From contig JAAYND010000002.1 in assembly GCA_012521035.1 (NCBI GenBank), positions 1 through 5,109 of the forward strand: 5,109 nt of DNA, read 5' to 3'. The stretch's first letter is position 1. Each line of letters opens with the position of its first letter. Origin of the DNA: Methanomicrobiales archaeon (lineage in GTDB: Archaea > Halobacteriota > Methanomicrobia > Methanomicrobiales > Methanoculleaceae). Below are positions 1-5,109 of this stretch, one piece after another. Under the pieces are notes generated by a model. It did no database searches, was not told the DNA's origin, and saw only the letters and a program-made list of their open reading frames with translations. A program made the translations under genes and the position numbers.

Positions 1-81
1 AGCTCCGGAACGGTGGGCACCCCGACCTCAGAACCGAAAGATCTGACTGGTATCGTTATACGTCGCGCCATGCTCTACTAT

Positions 82-90
82 CTTTATTAG
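82..90 (+). promoter_or_regulatory. candidate TATA box of metG
   Basis: The AT-rich stretch CTTTATTAG lies about 28 bases ahead of the metG ATG in otherwise GC-rich DNA. Archaeal TATA boxes sit about 26 bases before the transcription start, so this box would start the mRNA at or within a few bases of the ATG. A second candidate, GTTATAC at 55-61, would give a leader of about 30 bases. No convincing Shine-Dalgarno sequence is seen at normal spacing; the only purine run (AAGG) touches the ATG. Which box is used cannot be decided from sequence alone. Confidence 0.4.
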
Positions 91-113
91 CGTCGCAACC
101 AGATAAAATAAGG

Positions 114-2108
114 ATGAGTGGTAAGCCGTTACTGGTAACGTGCGGACTCCCGTACACGAACGGTCCCTGCCATATCGGGCACCTGCGGACCTATGTGCCG
201 GCGGACTTTTACGTGCGGTATATGCGCCGGTCCGGGGAGGAGGTCGTCTTCATATGCGGTTCCGATAATCACGGGACACCGATCGTGATCAGCGCCGAGC
301 GGGAGGGCTCAACCCCCCGGGAGCTCTCGGAGCGCTATCATGAGCACTTCTACGAGACGTTCCGGAAGGTGGGCGTCATCTTCGACCGGTTCGGCATGAC
401 CGACGACCCCATGAACCGCGCGACCACCCGCTCGATCGTCGAGCGACTGATCGAGAACGGCTACGTCTACAAAAAGACCATCAGCCAGAGCTACTGCCCC
501 GAGTGCGAGAGGTTCCTCCCCGATCGCTACGTCGAGGGGATCTGCCCCTACTGCGGCGCCATCGCCCGGGGGGATGAGTGCGACCAGGGGTGCGGGCAGC
601 ACCTCGAGCCCGGCCAGATCAAGGAAGCGATCTGCAAGATCTGCGGTGGGAAGGCCGAGAACCGGGAGCAGGAGCACTACTTCTTCAAACTCTCGGCGTT
701 CCGGGACTTCCTGCTTGAGTATCTCCCCAACCTCGGTGGCACCGCAACCGCCAGGAACTACGCCCTCGGGTGGGTGCGGGAACTCCTGCACGACTGGTGC
801 ATCACCCGGACGATGGACTGGGGCGTCCCCTTCCCCGGGAGCGATGACCTCGTCGTCTACGTCTGGGTCGATGCCCCCATCGGCTACATATCGTTCACGA
901 AGGAGTGGGCAGAAGGTGCCGGCGCGGACTGGAAGGACTACTGGTGCGGTGATGCGACGGCGGTCACCCACTTCATCGGCGGGGATATCGTCTACCACCA
1001 CTGTATATTCTGGCCGGCGCTCCTCAAGGCGGCGGGCTACGGTCTCCCGGATGCCGTGGTCGCAAGCGGTATGGTCACGATCGAGGGGAAGAAGTTCTCA
1101 AAGTCCCGGGGCTACGTCGTCTGGACAAACGATGATTACCTGGATCTGGGCCTCCCGGCGGACTACCTCCGCTACTACCTCCTCGCCTACACAAGCCACA
1201 CAAAGGAGCTCGACTTCTCCTGGCACGTCTACGCTGACCGGGTGAACAACGAGATCGTGGGCACGCTTGGAAACTTCATCTACCGGACGATGTACTTCGC
1301 CGAGAAGGAGTTTGGCGGTGTGCCCGATCTCCCCATCAGCCCGGCCATCACCGAGGAGATCGAGCGGACACTCGCCGCCGTCGATGAAGAGATGCGTGAT
1401 TACGACTTCAAGAACGCTGTCGATGCGATGATGGCGCTCGCATCGTTTGGGAACGCCTATATCCAGAATAACGCCCCCTGGAAGCTGATCAAGGAGGATC
1501 GGAGCGCGGCAGAGCAGGTGATCGCCGACTGCCTGCAGATCGCAAAAGCGCTCGCCCTCCTCTTCCAGCCCGTTATGCCGGATGCGATGCAGCGGGCCTG
1601 GACGATGCTCGGCTACGATGACGATATCGCCGACCAGCCGATCTCCGAGGCCACAGCGCCGGTGGGGGCTCGCGCGCTCGCAAAACCTGCCCTGCTCTTC
1701 TCAAAGATCGAGCAGGACCAGGTCAGAGATCTTGAGAAAACACTTACCATGCGAGTCGAAGAGGCTGAAAAAGCTACCCGGAAGGGTCCGGAACCTATCT
1801 CGATCGAGGAGTTTGCAAGACTCGATATCCAGATAGCAAAAATTGTCTCGGCCGAGCCGATCAAGGGCTCGAAGAAACTCTACAAACTCGTCGTCGACCT
1901 CGGCGGCGAGAAGCGCCAGGTGGTCAGCGGCATTGCGCAGTTCTACACCCCCGACGAACTGGTCGGGATGGATGTGGCGCTGATCGCAAACCTCGCCCCG
2001 GCAAAGATATTCGGCGTCGAGAGCAGGGGGATGGTCCTCGCCGCCGGCGATGAGGCCTCCCTCCTCGTCCCCGCCCGCCGGGTCGAGCCGGGGACGAAGG
2101 TCAGGTAA
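114..2108 (+). CDS. metG: methionyl-tRNA synthetase with C-terminal tRNA-binding domain
   Basis: Cytoplasmic class I aminoacyl-tRNA synthetase that charges methionine onto initiator and elongator tRNA-Met using ATP. The 664 residues show a Rossmann catalytic core with HIGH at 20-23 and the KFSKS loop at 327-331. Between the core halves lie four cysteine pairs, C128/C131, C144/C147, C156/C160 and C174/C177, as expected for the two-zinc insertion of archaeal MetRS. An alpha-helical anticodon-binding region follows, roughly 350-520. A charged linker at about 530-560 leads to an OB-fold tRNA-binding domain (Trbp111/EMAP II type) from about 563 to the end. Many archaea encode this last domain as a separate protein; here it is fused. 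The ATG at 114 is chosen because the protein begins directly with the conserved first strand (LLVTCGLPYTNG). The gene converges on, and overlaps by 8 bases, the pilin-like gene. All catalytic motifs are intact, so the enzyme should be functional. Confidence 0.98.
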   Translation: MSGKPLLVTCGLPYTNGPCHIGHLRTYVPADFYVRYMRRSGEEVVFICGSDNHGTPIVISAEREGSTPRELSERYHEHFYETFRKVGVIFDRFGMTDDPMNRATTRSIVERLIENGYVYKKTISQSYCPECERFLPDRYVEGICPYCGAIARGDECDQGCGQHLEPGQIKEAICKICGGKAENREQEHYFFKLSAFRDFLLEYLPNLGGTATARNYALGWVRELLHDWCITRTMDWGVPFPGSDDLVVYVWVDAPIGYISFTKEWAEGAGADWKDYWCGDATAVTHFIGGDIVYHHCIFWPALLKAAGYGLPDAVVASGMVTIEGKKFSKSRGYVVWTNDDYLDLGLPADYLRYYLLAYTSHTKELDFSWHVYADRVNNEIVGTLGNFIYRTMYFAEKEFGGVPDLPISPAITEEIERTLAAVDEEMRDYDFKNAVDAMMALASFGNAYIQNNAPWKLIKEDRSAAEQVIADCLQIAKALALLFQPVMPDAMQRAWTMLGYDDDIADQPISEATAPVGARALAKPALLFSKIEQDQVRDLEKTLTMRVEEAEKATRKGPEPISIEEFARLDIQIAKIVSAEPIKGSKKLYKLVVDLGGEKRQVVSGIAQFYTPDELVGMDVALIANLAPAKIFGVESRGMVLAAGDEASLLVPARRVEPGTKVR

Positions 2109-2634
2109 CCTGGAAAACCCGATCGACTCTATTTTTCATCGAACCCGGATCATAGATAACGATCCGCCACTGTCCGCCGGGGGAGAATGGATGGACTCCA
2201 GTATGGTAAGCGGTTGAGAAGACCATCTCCGGTTCATCGGTGATCCAGTACCCGGACGCCGCCGGCATGTCATCCACCGGGAGATAAAAGACGTATGCTG
2301 TCATCTCTTCACCGGGTGTCGTGTTCCTGAGGATCGCGGTCTCCACATCGTGCAGCGTCCCCCCAGGATCGATGAGGTAAATCCGCGAGGTCGTAAGGTT
2401 GATCGTATCCTGCATGCCGGTTATGCGTACCACCGGGATATCGGCGGATCCGCCGTCACCATAACCGGTGACGATCTCCACCAGGGTAGCAGAGGGGATG
2501 TGGTCGGGGCCTGCATCCGGCGCCTCCCCTCCCGTAGTCAGGAGGAGGGCTGCGGATACGGCGATTGTCATTAGCGCGACCATCCCGATAGCGCAGACTG
2601 TCGCCGTCTCGAGGGATATAGGGCCTCGCAGCAT
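2101..2634 (-). CDS. pilin-like secreted protein with class III signal peptide
   Basis: A 177-residue protein, probably a membrane-anchored or pilus-type surface protein of the archaeal type IV pilin superfamily. The short N-terminus MLRG is followed by PISLE and a hydrophobic helix at about 11-32, then an extracytoplasmic domain. This resembles the class III signal of methanogen pilins, motif QxSxExxxL, where an EppA/PibD-type peptidase cuts after the glycine; S7 and E9 fit, giving glutamate at +5, but the usual glutamine at +1 is proline here. The rest looks beta-rich, and its end (FSPGGQWRIVIYD then DRVFQVT) resembles the close of archaeal pilin-domain proteins. Two N-glycosylation sequons are visible, N79-L-T and N104-T-T. 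The start is supported by AGAGG six bases upstream. It follows nudC after 99 bases and overlaps the metG 3' end by 8 bases. Adhesion, pilus structure or a minor pilin are all possible. C14 is not in a lipobox, so a lipoprotein is unlikely. Confidence 0.8.
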   Translation of the reverse strand: MLRGPISLETATVCAIGMVALMTIAVSAALLLTTGGEAPDAGPDHIPSATLVEIVTGYGDGGSADIPVVRITGMQDTINLTTSRIYLIDPGGTLHDVETAILRNTTPGEEMTAYVFYLPVDDMPAASGYWITDEPEMVFSTAYHTGVHPFSPGGQWRIVIYDPGSMKNRVDRVFQVT

Positions 2635-2640
2635 GGGTCG

Positions 2641-2645
2641 CCTCT
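2641..2645 (-). promoter_or_regulatory. ribosome binding site of the pilin-like gene
   Basis: On the minus strand AGAGG stands six bases before the ATG at 2634. It matches the GGAGG-type Shine-Dalgarno core at good spacing and fixes the start codon of the pilin-like gene. It also implies a transcript with a real leader, which favours the more distant TATA-like box at 2696-2702 over the nearer one at 2655-2661. Confidence 0.65.
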
Positions 2646-2695
2646 AGGTATCTGCTTATACTTGAAACTATGGGTTGAAAGATGTGGAACTCCGG

Positions 2696-2702
2696 AAATA
2701 TA
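2696..2702 (-). promoter_or_regulatory. candidate TATA box of the pilin-like gene
   Basis: Minus-strand TATATTT lies in the 99-base gap between nudC and the pilin-like gene. A start about 26 bases downstream, near 2673, would give a leader of roughly 39 bases that contains the AGAGG ribosome binding site. A second box, GTATAAG at 2655-2661, is preceded by a run resembling a BRE (GTTTCAA), but it would start transcription at the ATG and leave out the ribosome binding site. Read-through from nudC is also possible. Confidence 0.4.
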
Positions 2703-2708
2703 CCCTGT

Positions 2709-2728
2709 CCGCGAGTATCGCAGTGCGG
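2709..2728 (-). repeat. inverted repeat just behind nudC
   Basis: Just past the nudC stop, CCGC and GCGG form outer arms around an overlapping inner stem, GCGA/TCGC with a three-base loop (2711-2721). The two pairings compete, so only one can form. It may be a weak 3' hairpin of the nudC transcript or a processing site. No T-run follows directly, so a classical terminator is not supported. Confidence 0.3.
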
Positions 2729-2733
2729 CACTT

Positions 2734-3576
2734 TCAGATCTCCCGCCGGCGCCACGCCTCAATGAGCGCCCGCGATATGCTCTCCCCCGGGGGAAGGGCA
2801 GGCAGGGTCTCGCGGGTAAACCAGCCGGCGGCCTCGATCTCCTGGTTATCGATCCGGATCTCTCCTCCCGCGTGGTCCGCGATGAACCCGATCATGAGCG
2901 AGTCAGGAAACGGCCAGGGCTCGCTCCCGAAGTACCGTATCTCCTGCACGCGAATCCCGACCTCCTCTGCAACCTCGCGGTGAACCGTCTGCTCAAGGTT
3001 CTCGCCCGGTTCGTTGAAGCCGGCGATGACCGAGAAGACCCCGGGCGCGAAGCGTGGGGAGCGAGCGAGCAGGATCTCCTCCCCCTTCTTGATCAGCACG
3101 ATGATGGCAGGCGAGATCCGGGGGTATACGATGCGGCCACAGGCCGTGCAGGCCCGTGCCCGCTCGGTCGTGAGCGGACGGGTCACGGCCCCGCACGCAC
3201 CGCAGAAGGCAGTCGAGCGGTCGAAGTCGAGGATCCGCACGGCGTATGCGGCTATGGCCATATCGCTCTCCGGAACCTCTCCGAAGAGTTCCCGGACCGG
3301 GGATGGTTGCCAGCCAGCGGGGAGCGTGGCGCCGGTGGGGACCTCTGCTACGGAGTAGACAAGCCCGTCACGGGTGCCGAGGTAGACCGGCGCACCGCAC
3401 GAGAGGCCGGCGGGGGGCGGGTCGGGCATGAGAACGGTGCCGGGCGCAGGCTCGCTCCTGAAGAGGACGGAACCGTCCCGGACCAGAACCCGGCGCCTCA
3501 GTGCAGGCGGTGTATCCGCCGGCTCCGGGTAGACCGGGAAGAGAGGGTGGACTGCGTAGAACGGGCGGTGTTTCAT
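2734..3576 (-). CDS. nudC: NAD+/NADH diphosphatase, NudC type (Nudix hydrolase)
   Basis: Cytoplasmic Nudix enzyme that splits NAD(H) into NMN(H) and AMP; bacterial NudC also removes NAD caps from RNA. The 280 residues follow the family layout: a variable N-terminal domain (1-120), a zinc ribbon with C125/C128 and C143/C146, then the Nudix domain. The Nudix box runs from G186 to I208 and matches GX5EX7REUXEEXGU exactly, with metal-binding glutamates E201, E204 and E205. The NADH-specific motif downstream reads SEPWPFPDS (218-226), against the usual SQPWPFPxS, so glutamine is replaced by glutamate. The C-terminus has the expected end of the Nudix fold (E246 to W252). The ATG at 3576 has only a weak purine run (CAGAGA) ahead of it. 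The gene lies 34 bases behind the flavodoxin/ferredoxin gene on the same strand, consistent with co-transcription. Family assignment is firm; whether NADH or NAD-RNA is the main substrate in archaea is open. Confidence 0.95.
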   Translation of the reverse strand: MKHRPFYAVHPLFPVYPEPADTPPALRRRVLVRDGSVLFRSEPAPGTVLMPDPPPAGLSCGAPVYLGTRDGLVYSVAEVPTGATLPAGWQPSPVRELFGEVPESDMAIAAYAVRILDFDRSTAFCGACGAVTRPLTTERARACTACGRIVYPRISPAIIVLIKKGEEILLARSPRFAPGVFSVIAGFNEPGENLEQTVHREVAEEVGIRVQEIRYFGSEPWPFPDSLMIGFIADHAGGEIRIDNQEIEAAGWFTRETLPALPPGESISRALIEAWRRREI

Positions 3577-3610
3577 GGTTCGATTCTCTGAATTACGGGC
3601 AATCTACTCA

Positions 3611-4411
3611 TTACAGGAAGAACTCCGGCTCCTTTCGCTCGCGGCAGAGCGCATAGAGGCGTAGCGACATATCCTTCACACGTCCGGGTTTGATCGACCG
3701 GGCCTGCTCCGGGCAACTCTTGATGCACGCAGAGCAGGTGATGCATACCCCTGCATCGGTCAGGGTGGCATCCTCCGGATCGATGGCGCCGACCGGGCAC
3801 ACCTCCGCGCATATCCCGCATTGGGTGCATGCATCGCTGACCGCGATGAAGTCTTCGGCCACTATCTGCGGATCCCCCCGGTACGGGCGGCAACCGGGGA
3901 GGGTGAGGATGCCGATCCGGTCGGCAGAGGGGATGGCGCTGAGTTTTTCCCGTATCTTTCGCCCGAACGCTTCTATGTGGCGGAGATCGACTGCATCCGG
4001 GCGCCCTTCGGCTATGGGCATCTCGTCAGAGGAGAACGAGTGCTCACCGATACAGGCCGCGCCGGCGATCGGTCTGCACCCGCACCCGGTCAGGATGTCG
4101 CTCAGTTCAAGGAGTGCATCGTCGTAGATGCGGTTGCCGTAGACGACGACACAGACCGCAGGCGTATCCCGCGCGGAGATCGCATGCAACCATCCGGACA
4201 GGAGCGCCGGAACCCGCCCCCTGTACACCGGCACACCGACGATGAGCAACTCGTTCTCCGAGGCCCGGAGTGGCTGTATCCTCGCGTCCGGCCGGGTGAT
4301 ATCAAACACCTCCACGCTGACCGGATCCAGTCCGCGTACAATACCCTCGATAACCGCCTTCGTCGTCCTCGTCGGTGAAAAATAGACTGCTTTCACAGAT
4401 TCTATGTCCAT
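3611..4411 (-). CDS. EFR1-type flavodoxin/2[4Fe-4S] ferredoxin fusion protein
   Basis: A soluble 266-residue electron-transfer protein that joins a flavodoxin-like domain to a bacterial-type ferredoxin. The N-terminal part (about 6-160) has an FMN phosphate-loop signature, SPTRTTKAV at 12-20, and typical flavodoxin segments GVPVYRGRVP (59-68) and VVVYGNR (88-94). The C-terminal part has two cysteine motifs: C195, C198, C201, C205 with a following proline, and C223, C226, C229, C233 with a following proline. Each fits CxxCxxCxxxCP, so two [4Fe-4S] clusters are expected. I chose the ATG at 4411 because GGAGAG lies six bases upstream and the flavodoxin fold begins at once. The frame stays open to a GTG at 4507, but those 32 extra codons have no fold and no good ribosome binding site. 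Donor and acceptor are unknown. It precedes nudC by 34 bases. This domain architecture is common in methanogens and clostridia. Confidence 0.9.
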   Translation of the reverse strand: MDIESVKAVYFSPTRTTKAVIEGIVRGLDPVSVEVFDITRPDARIQPLRASENELLIVGVPVYRGRVPALLSGWLHAISARDTPAVCVVVYGNRIYDDALLELSDILTGCGCRPIAGAACIGEHSFSSDEMPIAEGRPDAVDLRHIEAFGRKIREKLSAIPSADRIGILTLPGCRPYRGDPQIVAEDFIAVSDACTQCGICAEVCPVGAIDPEDATLTDAGVCITCSACIKSCPEQARSIKPGRVKDMSLRLYALCRERKEPEFFL

Positions 4412-4417
4412 CTCATT

Positions 4418-4423
4418 CTCTCC
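4418..4423 (-). promoter_or_regulatory. ribosome binding site deciding the EFR1 start
   Basis: Minus-strand GGAGAG ends six bases before the ATG at 4411. It is the best Shine-Dalgarno match in this upstream region and selects the shorter 266-residue protein over the 298-residue frame that starts with GTG at 4507. Confidence 0.7.
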
Positions 4424-4537
4424 ATCATCGCGTGCAGGCTCTCTGTTTACCAGATCCCGCGAGTATCCGATATCTCTCCTGCCAGAGAGTGTAATCCCGG
4501 AGAGCACTTCACCAGAAGAGGTGTGACTACGAGTGAT

Positions 4538-4546
4538 GATATATCC
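4538..4546 (-). promoter_or_regulatory. candidate TATA box upstream of EFR1
   Basis: Minus-strand GGATATATC lies in the 270-base gap between the tRNA gene and EFR1. A start about 26 bases on, near 4515, would give a 5' leader of about 100 bases. That leader holds a short hairpin (4474-4489, five-pair stem CTCTC/GAGAG, six-base loop). The rest of the gap (about 4547-4673) holds no credible gene; TTTTATG at about 4622-4628 on the minus strand is a weaker alternative box. Confidence 0.35.
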
Positions 4547-4643
4547 GTCGATTCACCACCTGACCGCAAAACTGGTGATGGAGACGACAGAACCCCGACT
4601 CTCCAGGCCGGTAAGGGGGCGCATAAAAGAGGGAACCACAGCC

Positions 4644-4663
4644 CCGGGCGTGTCCACTCCCGG
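4644..4663. repeat. imperfect 20-bp dyad between tRNA-Arg and EFR1
   Basis: The arms CCGGG (4644-4648) and CCCGG (4659-4663) are perfectly complementary, followed inward by one mismatch and a GTG/CAC match, so 8 of 10 pairs fit with two mismatched centre bases. The centre is too tight for a good RNA hairpin if all pairs form, but the shape suits a dimeric DNA-binding protein. It sits 10 bases past the T-rich end of the tRNA gene. A high-GC chance palindrome is equally possible. Confidence 0.3.
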
Positions 4664-4673
4664 CAGGATATCC

Positions 4674-4681
4674 AAAAACAA
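4674..4681 (-). terminator. T-rich terminator of the tRNA-Arg gene
   Basis: Directly after the discriminator base the minus strand reads TTGTTTTT. Archaeal RNA polymerase stops on such U-runs without needing a hairpin, and the position right at the tRNA 3' end is typical. CCA is not encoded and must be added by the CCA-adding enzyme. Confidence 0.55.
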
Positions 4682-4756
4682 CGGGCCTGGAGGGATTCGA
4701 ACCCCCGGCATCCGGGTTAGAAGCCCGGCGCTATGTCCTGGCTAAGCCACAGACCC
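4682..4756 (-). tRNA. tRNA-Arg (anticodon UCU, reads AGA and possibly AGG)
   Basis: The 75-base gene folds as a full cloverleaf. The acceptor stem GGGTCTG/CAGGCCC pairs seven of seven with one G-U. The D arm is short (GCT/AGC). The anticodon stem CCGGG/CCCGG is perfect and encloses the loop CTTCTAA, with TCT at positions 34-36. The variable loop is ATGCC. The T stem GGGGG/CCCTC has one G-U pair around the loop TTCGAAT. The discriminator is G; CCA is not encoded and no intron is present. The gene stands alone, with a TATA-like box upstream and a T-run behind. Confidence 0.96.
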
Positions 4757-4789
4757 ATGCCCTATTCCCATATACTCTGGAGTTTTTGG

Positions 4790-4800
4790 GATATTAACCC
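4790..4800 (-). promoter_or_regulatory. candidate promoter of tRNA-Arg
   Basis: Minus-strand TTAATAT (4797-4791), preceded by a purine-rich AAAGGG like a BRE, is centred about 38 bases ahead of the mature tRNA 5' end. That would give a short 5' leader of about 12 bases for RNase P to remove. A second AT-rich box, AGTATATG at 4769-4776, looks too close to the tRNA unless transcription starts inside it. Confidence 0.4.
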
Positions 4801-4817
4801 TTTGAAGCTCGGGGTGC

Positions 4818-4830
4818 CCCAAAAATTGGG
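4818..4830. terminator. hairpin with T-run behind the right-edge gene
   Basis: CCCAA/TTGGG arms enclose a three-base loop, eight bases past the stop codon of the small gene at 4838. On the minus strand five T's in a row fall inside the hairpin, so it may end transcription of that gene before the tRNA promoter. GGGGTGCCCC (4811-4820) next to it is a second palindrome that overlaps by three bases and competes for pairing. Confidence 0.4.
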
Positions 4831-4837
4831 TCGCGTA

Positions 4838-5089
4838 TCAACCCGCCCGGTAACACGCTGACCTGATGACCTCAACCGTGGTCGGATCTCCCCATTTTCG
4901 TTCATCCACACCCCGGGCGATGGTCGTCCCCCGGAACTGGACCTTGATCCGGGCTGACATCCGTTCATGCTCCTCGATGAAGAGTGGATTGACGATCTCG
5001 ACTCTCTTCATGCTGATGCTGAGTACAAGGAGTTCAACCATGATCCCCGGATCTCCTGCTGCGAGATCTTCCTCGTTGACCCAGGTCAT
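4838..5089 (-). CDS. hypothetical protein, possibly 5'-truncated by the window edge
   Basis: I do not recognise this protein. From the ATG at 5089 it has 83 residues, but the frame stays open for six more codons to the window edge, so the true start may lie outside. GGGAG is present upstream but about 11 bases from the ATG, longer than ideal, so the start is uncertain. Codon use (many ATC, CTC, GTC, GAG, CGG) matches the other genes, which argues that it is coding. The sequence is charged and soluble: an acidic start (NEED), a short hydrophobic strand (MVELLVLSISM), then alternating charged and hydrophobic stretches that suggest beta strands, and no signal peptide, membrane segment or cysteine motif. 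It lies upstream of the tRNA gene on the same strand, with a hairpin/T-run between them. No function is proposed. Confidence 0.6.
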   Translation of the reverse strand: MTWVNEEDLAAGDPGIMVELLVLSISMKRVEIVNPLFIEEHERMSARIKVQFRGTTIARGVDERKWGDPTTVEVIRSACYRAG

Positions 5090-5109
5090 AAAGATACACT
5101 CTCCCGGCG

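Noticed and set aside
15..25. 11-base match (GGGCACCCCGA) to the reverse complement of 4809-4819
   Set aside because: A few matches of this length are expected by chance in a GC-rich window of this size, and the flanks do not match.
309..1001. 230-codon open frame on the - strand
   Set aside because: It is antisense to the MetG catalytic core and zinc insertion, which are fully conserved in the + frame. The predicted protein is low-complexity V/D/P/A/G sequence.
2593..2634. Lipoprotein signal in the pilin-like protein
   Set aside because: C14 is preceded by T-A-T-V, which does not fit a lipobox, and it lies at the start of the hydrophobic helix. The class III signal explains the N-terminus better.
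2662..3591. 309-codon open frame on the + strand
   Set aside because: It lies opposite nudC, whose zinc ribbon, Nudix box and NADH motif are unmistakable. The + frame is rich in Arg, Gly and Pro without any fold signature, as expected from the shadow of a GC-rich gene.
4412..4507. 32-codon N-terminal extension of EFR1 from GTG at 4507
   Set aside because: The extension is polar and shows no relation to the flavodoxin fold, and its GTG lacks a good ribosome binding site. The ATG at 4411 has GGAGAG at ideal spacing.
4523..4745. Two short + strand frames ending in sequences such as GGIRTPG and WRDSNPRHPG
   Set aside because: These are translations of the antisense strand of the tRNA-Arg gene. 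Such peptides are a familiar misannotation over tRNA genes.
4682..4756. tRNA-Arg as an integration site for a mobile element
   Set aside because: No repeat of the tRNA 3' half is found elsewhere in the window and there is no integrase or phage-like gene. Elements beyond the edges cannot be excluded.

Overview
The window looks like chromosomal DNA of a methanogenic archaeon, most probably of the order Methanomicrobiales (Methanoculleus-like). Three things suggest this. MetG is of archaeal type, with four zinc-binding cysteine pairs and a fused C-terminal tRNA-binding domain. There is a small secreted protein with an archaeal class III (pilin-type) signal. A flavodoxin/2[4Fe-4S] fusion of the kind common in anaerobes is also present. 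The DNA is GC-rich with strong GC preference at third codon positions, and the gaps between genes are more AT-rich with TATA-like boxes. The taxonomic call is inference from gene content, not a database result.

Layout. Bases 1-113 are the upstream region of metG, which runs on the + strand at 114-2108. Everything else is on the - strand. Read in the direction of transcription, from the right edge: an unrecognised small gene (5089-4838, frame open to the window edge), a tRNA-Arg(UCU) gene (4756-4682), a flavodoxin/ferredoxin fusion of the EFR1 type (4411-3611), an NADH pyrophosphatase of the NudC type (3576-2734), and a pilin-like secreted protein (2634-2101). The 3' end of the last gene overlaps the 3' end of metG tail to tail by 8 bases.

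How the genes relate. EFR1 and NudC are 34 bases apart on the same strand and could share a transcript; both touch redox chemistry (electron transfer, and NADH or NAD-capped RNA hydrolysis), but a joint pathway is only inference. The pilin-like gene has its own ribosome binding site and promoter-like sequence in the 99-base gap behind nudC. The tRNA gene has its own promoter-like box and a T-rich end, so it probably forms a separate unit. MetG and tRNA-Arg are translation genes but are not adjacent or co-directional.

I see no insertion sequence, CRISPR array, prophage or defence system. Most of the window is ordinary housekeeping and accessory archaeal sequence. The points most worth a second look are the pilin-like protein with proline at the expected +1 position, the in-frame internal ATG just ahead of the tRNA-binding domain of MetG, the NudC motif variant, and the unrecognised small gene at the right edge.
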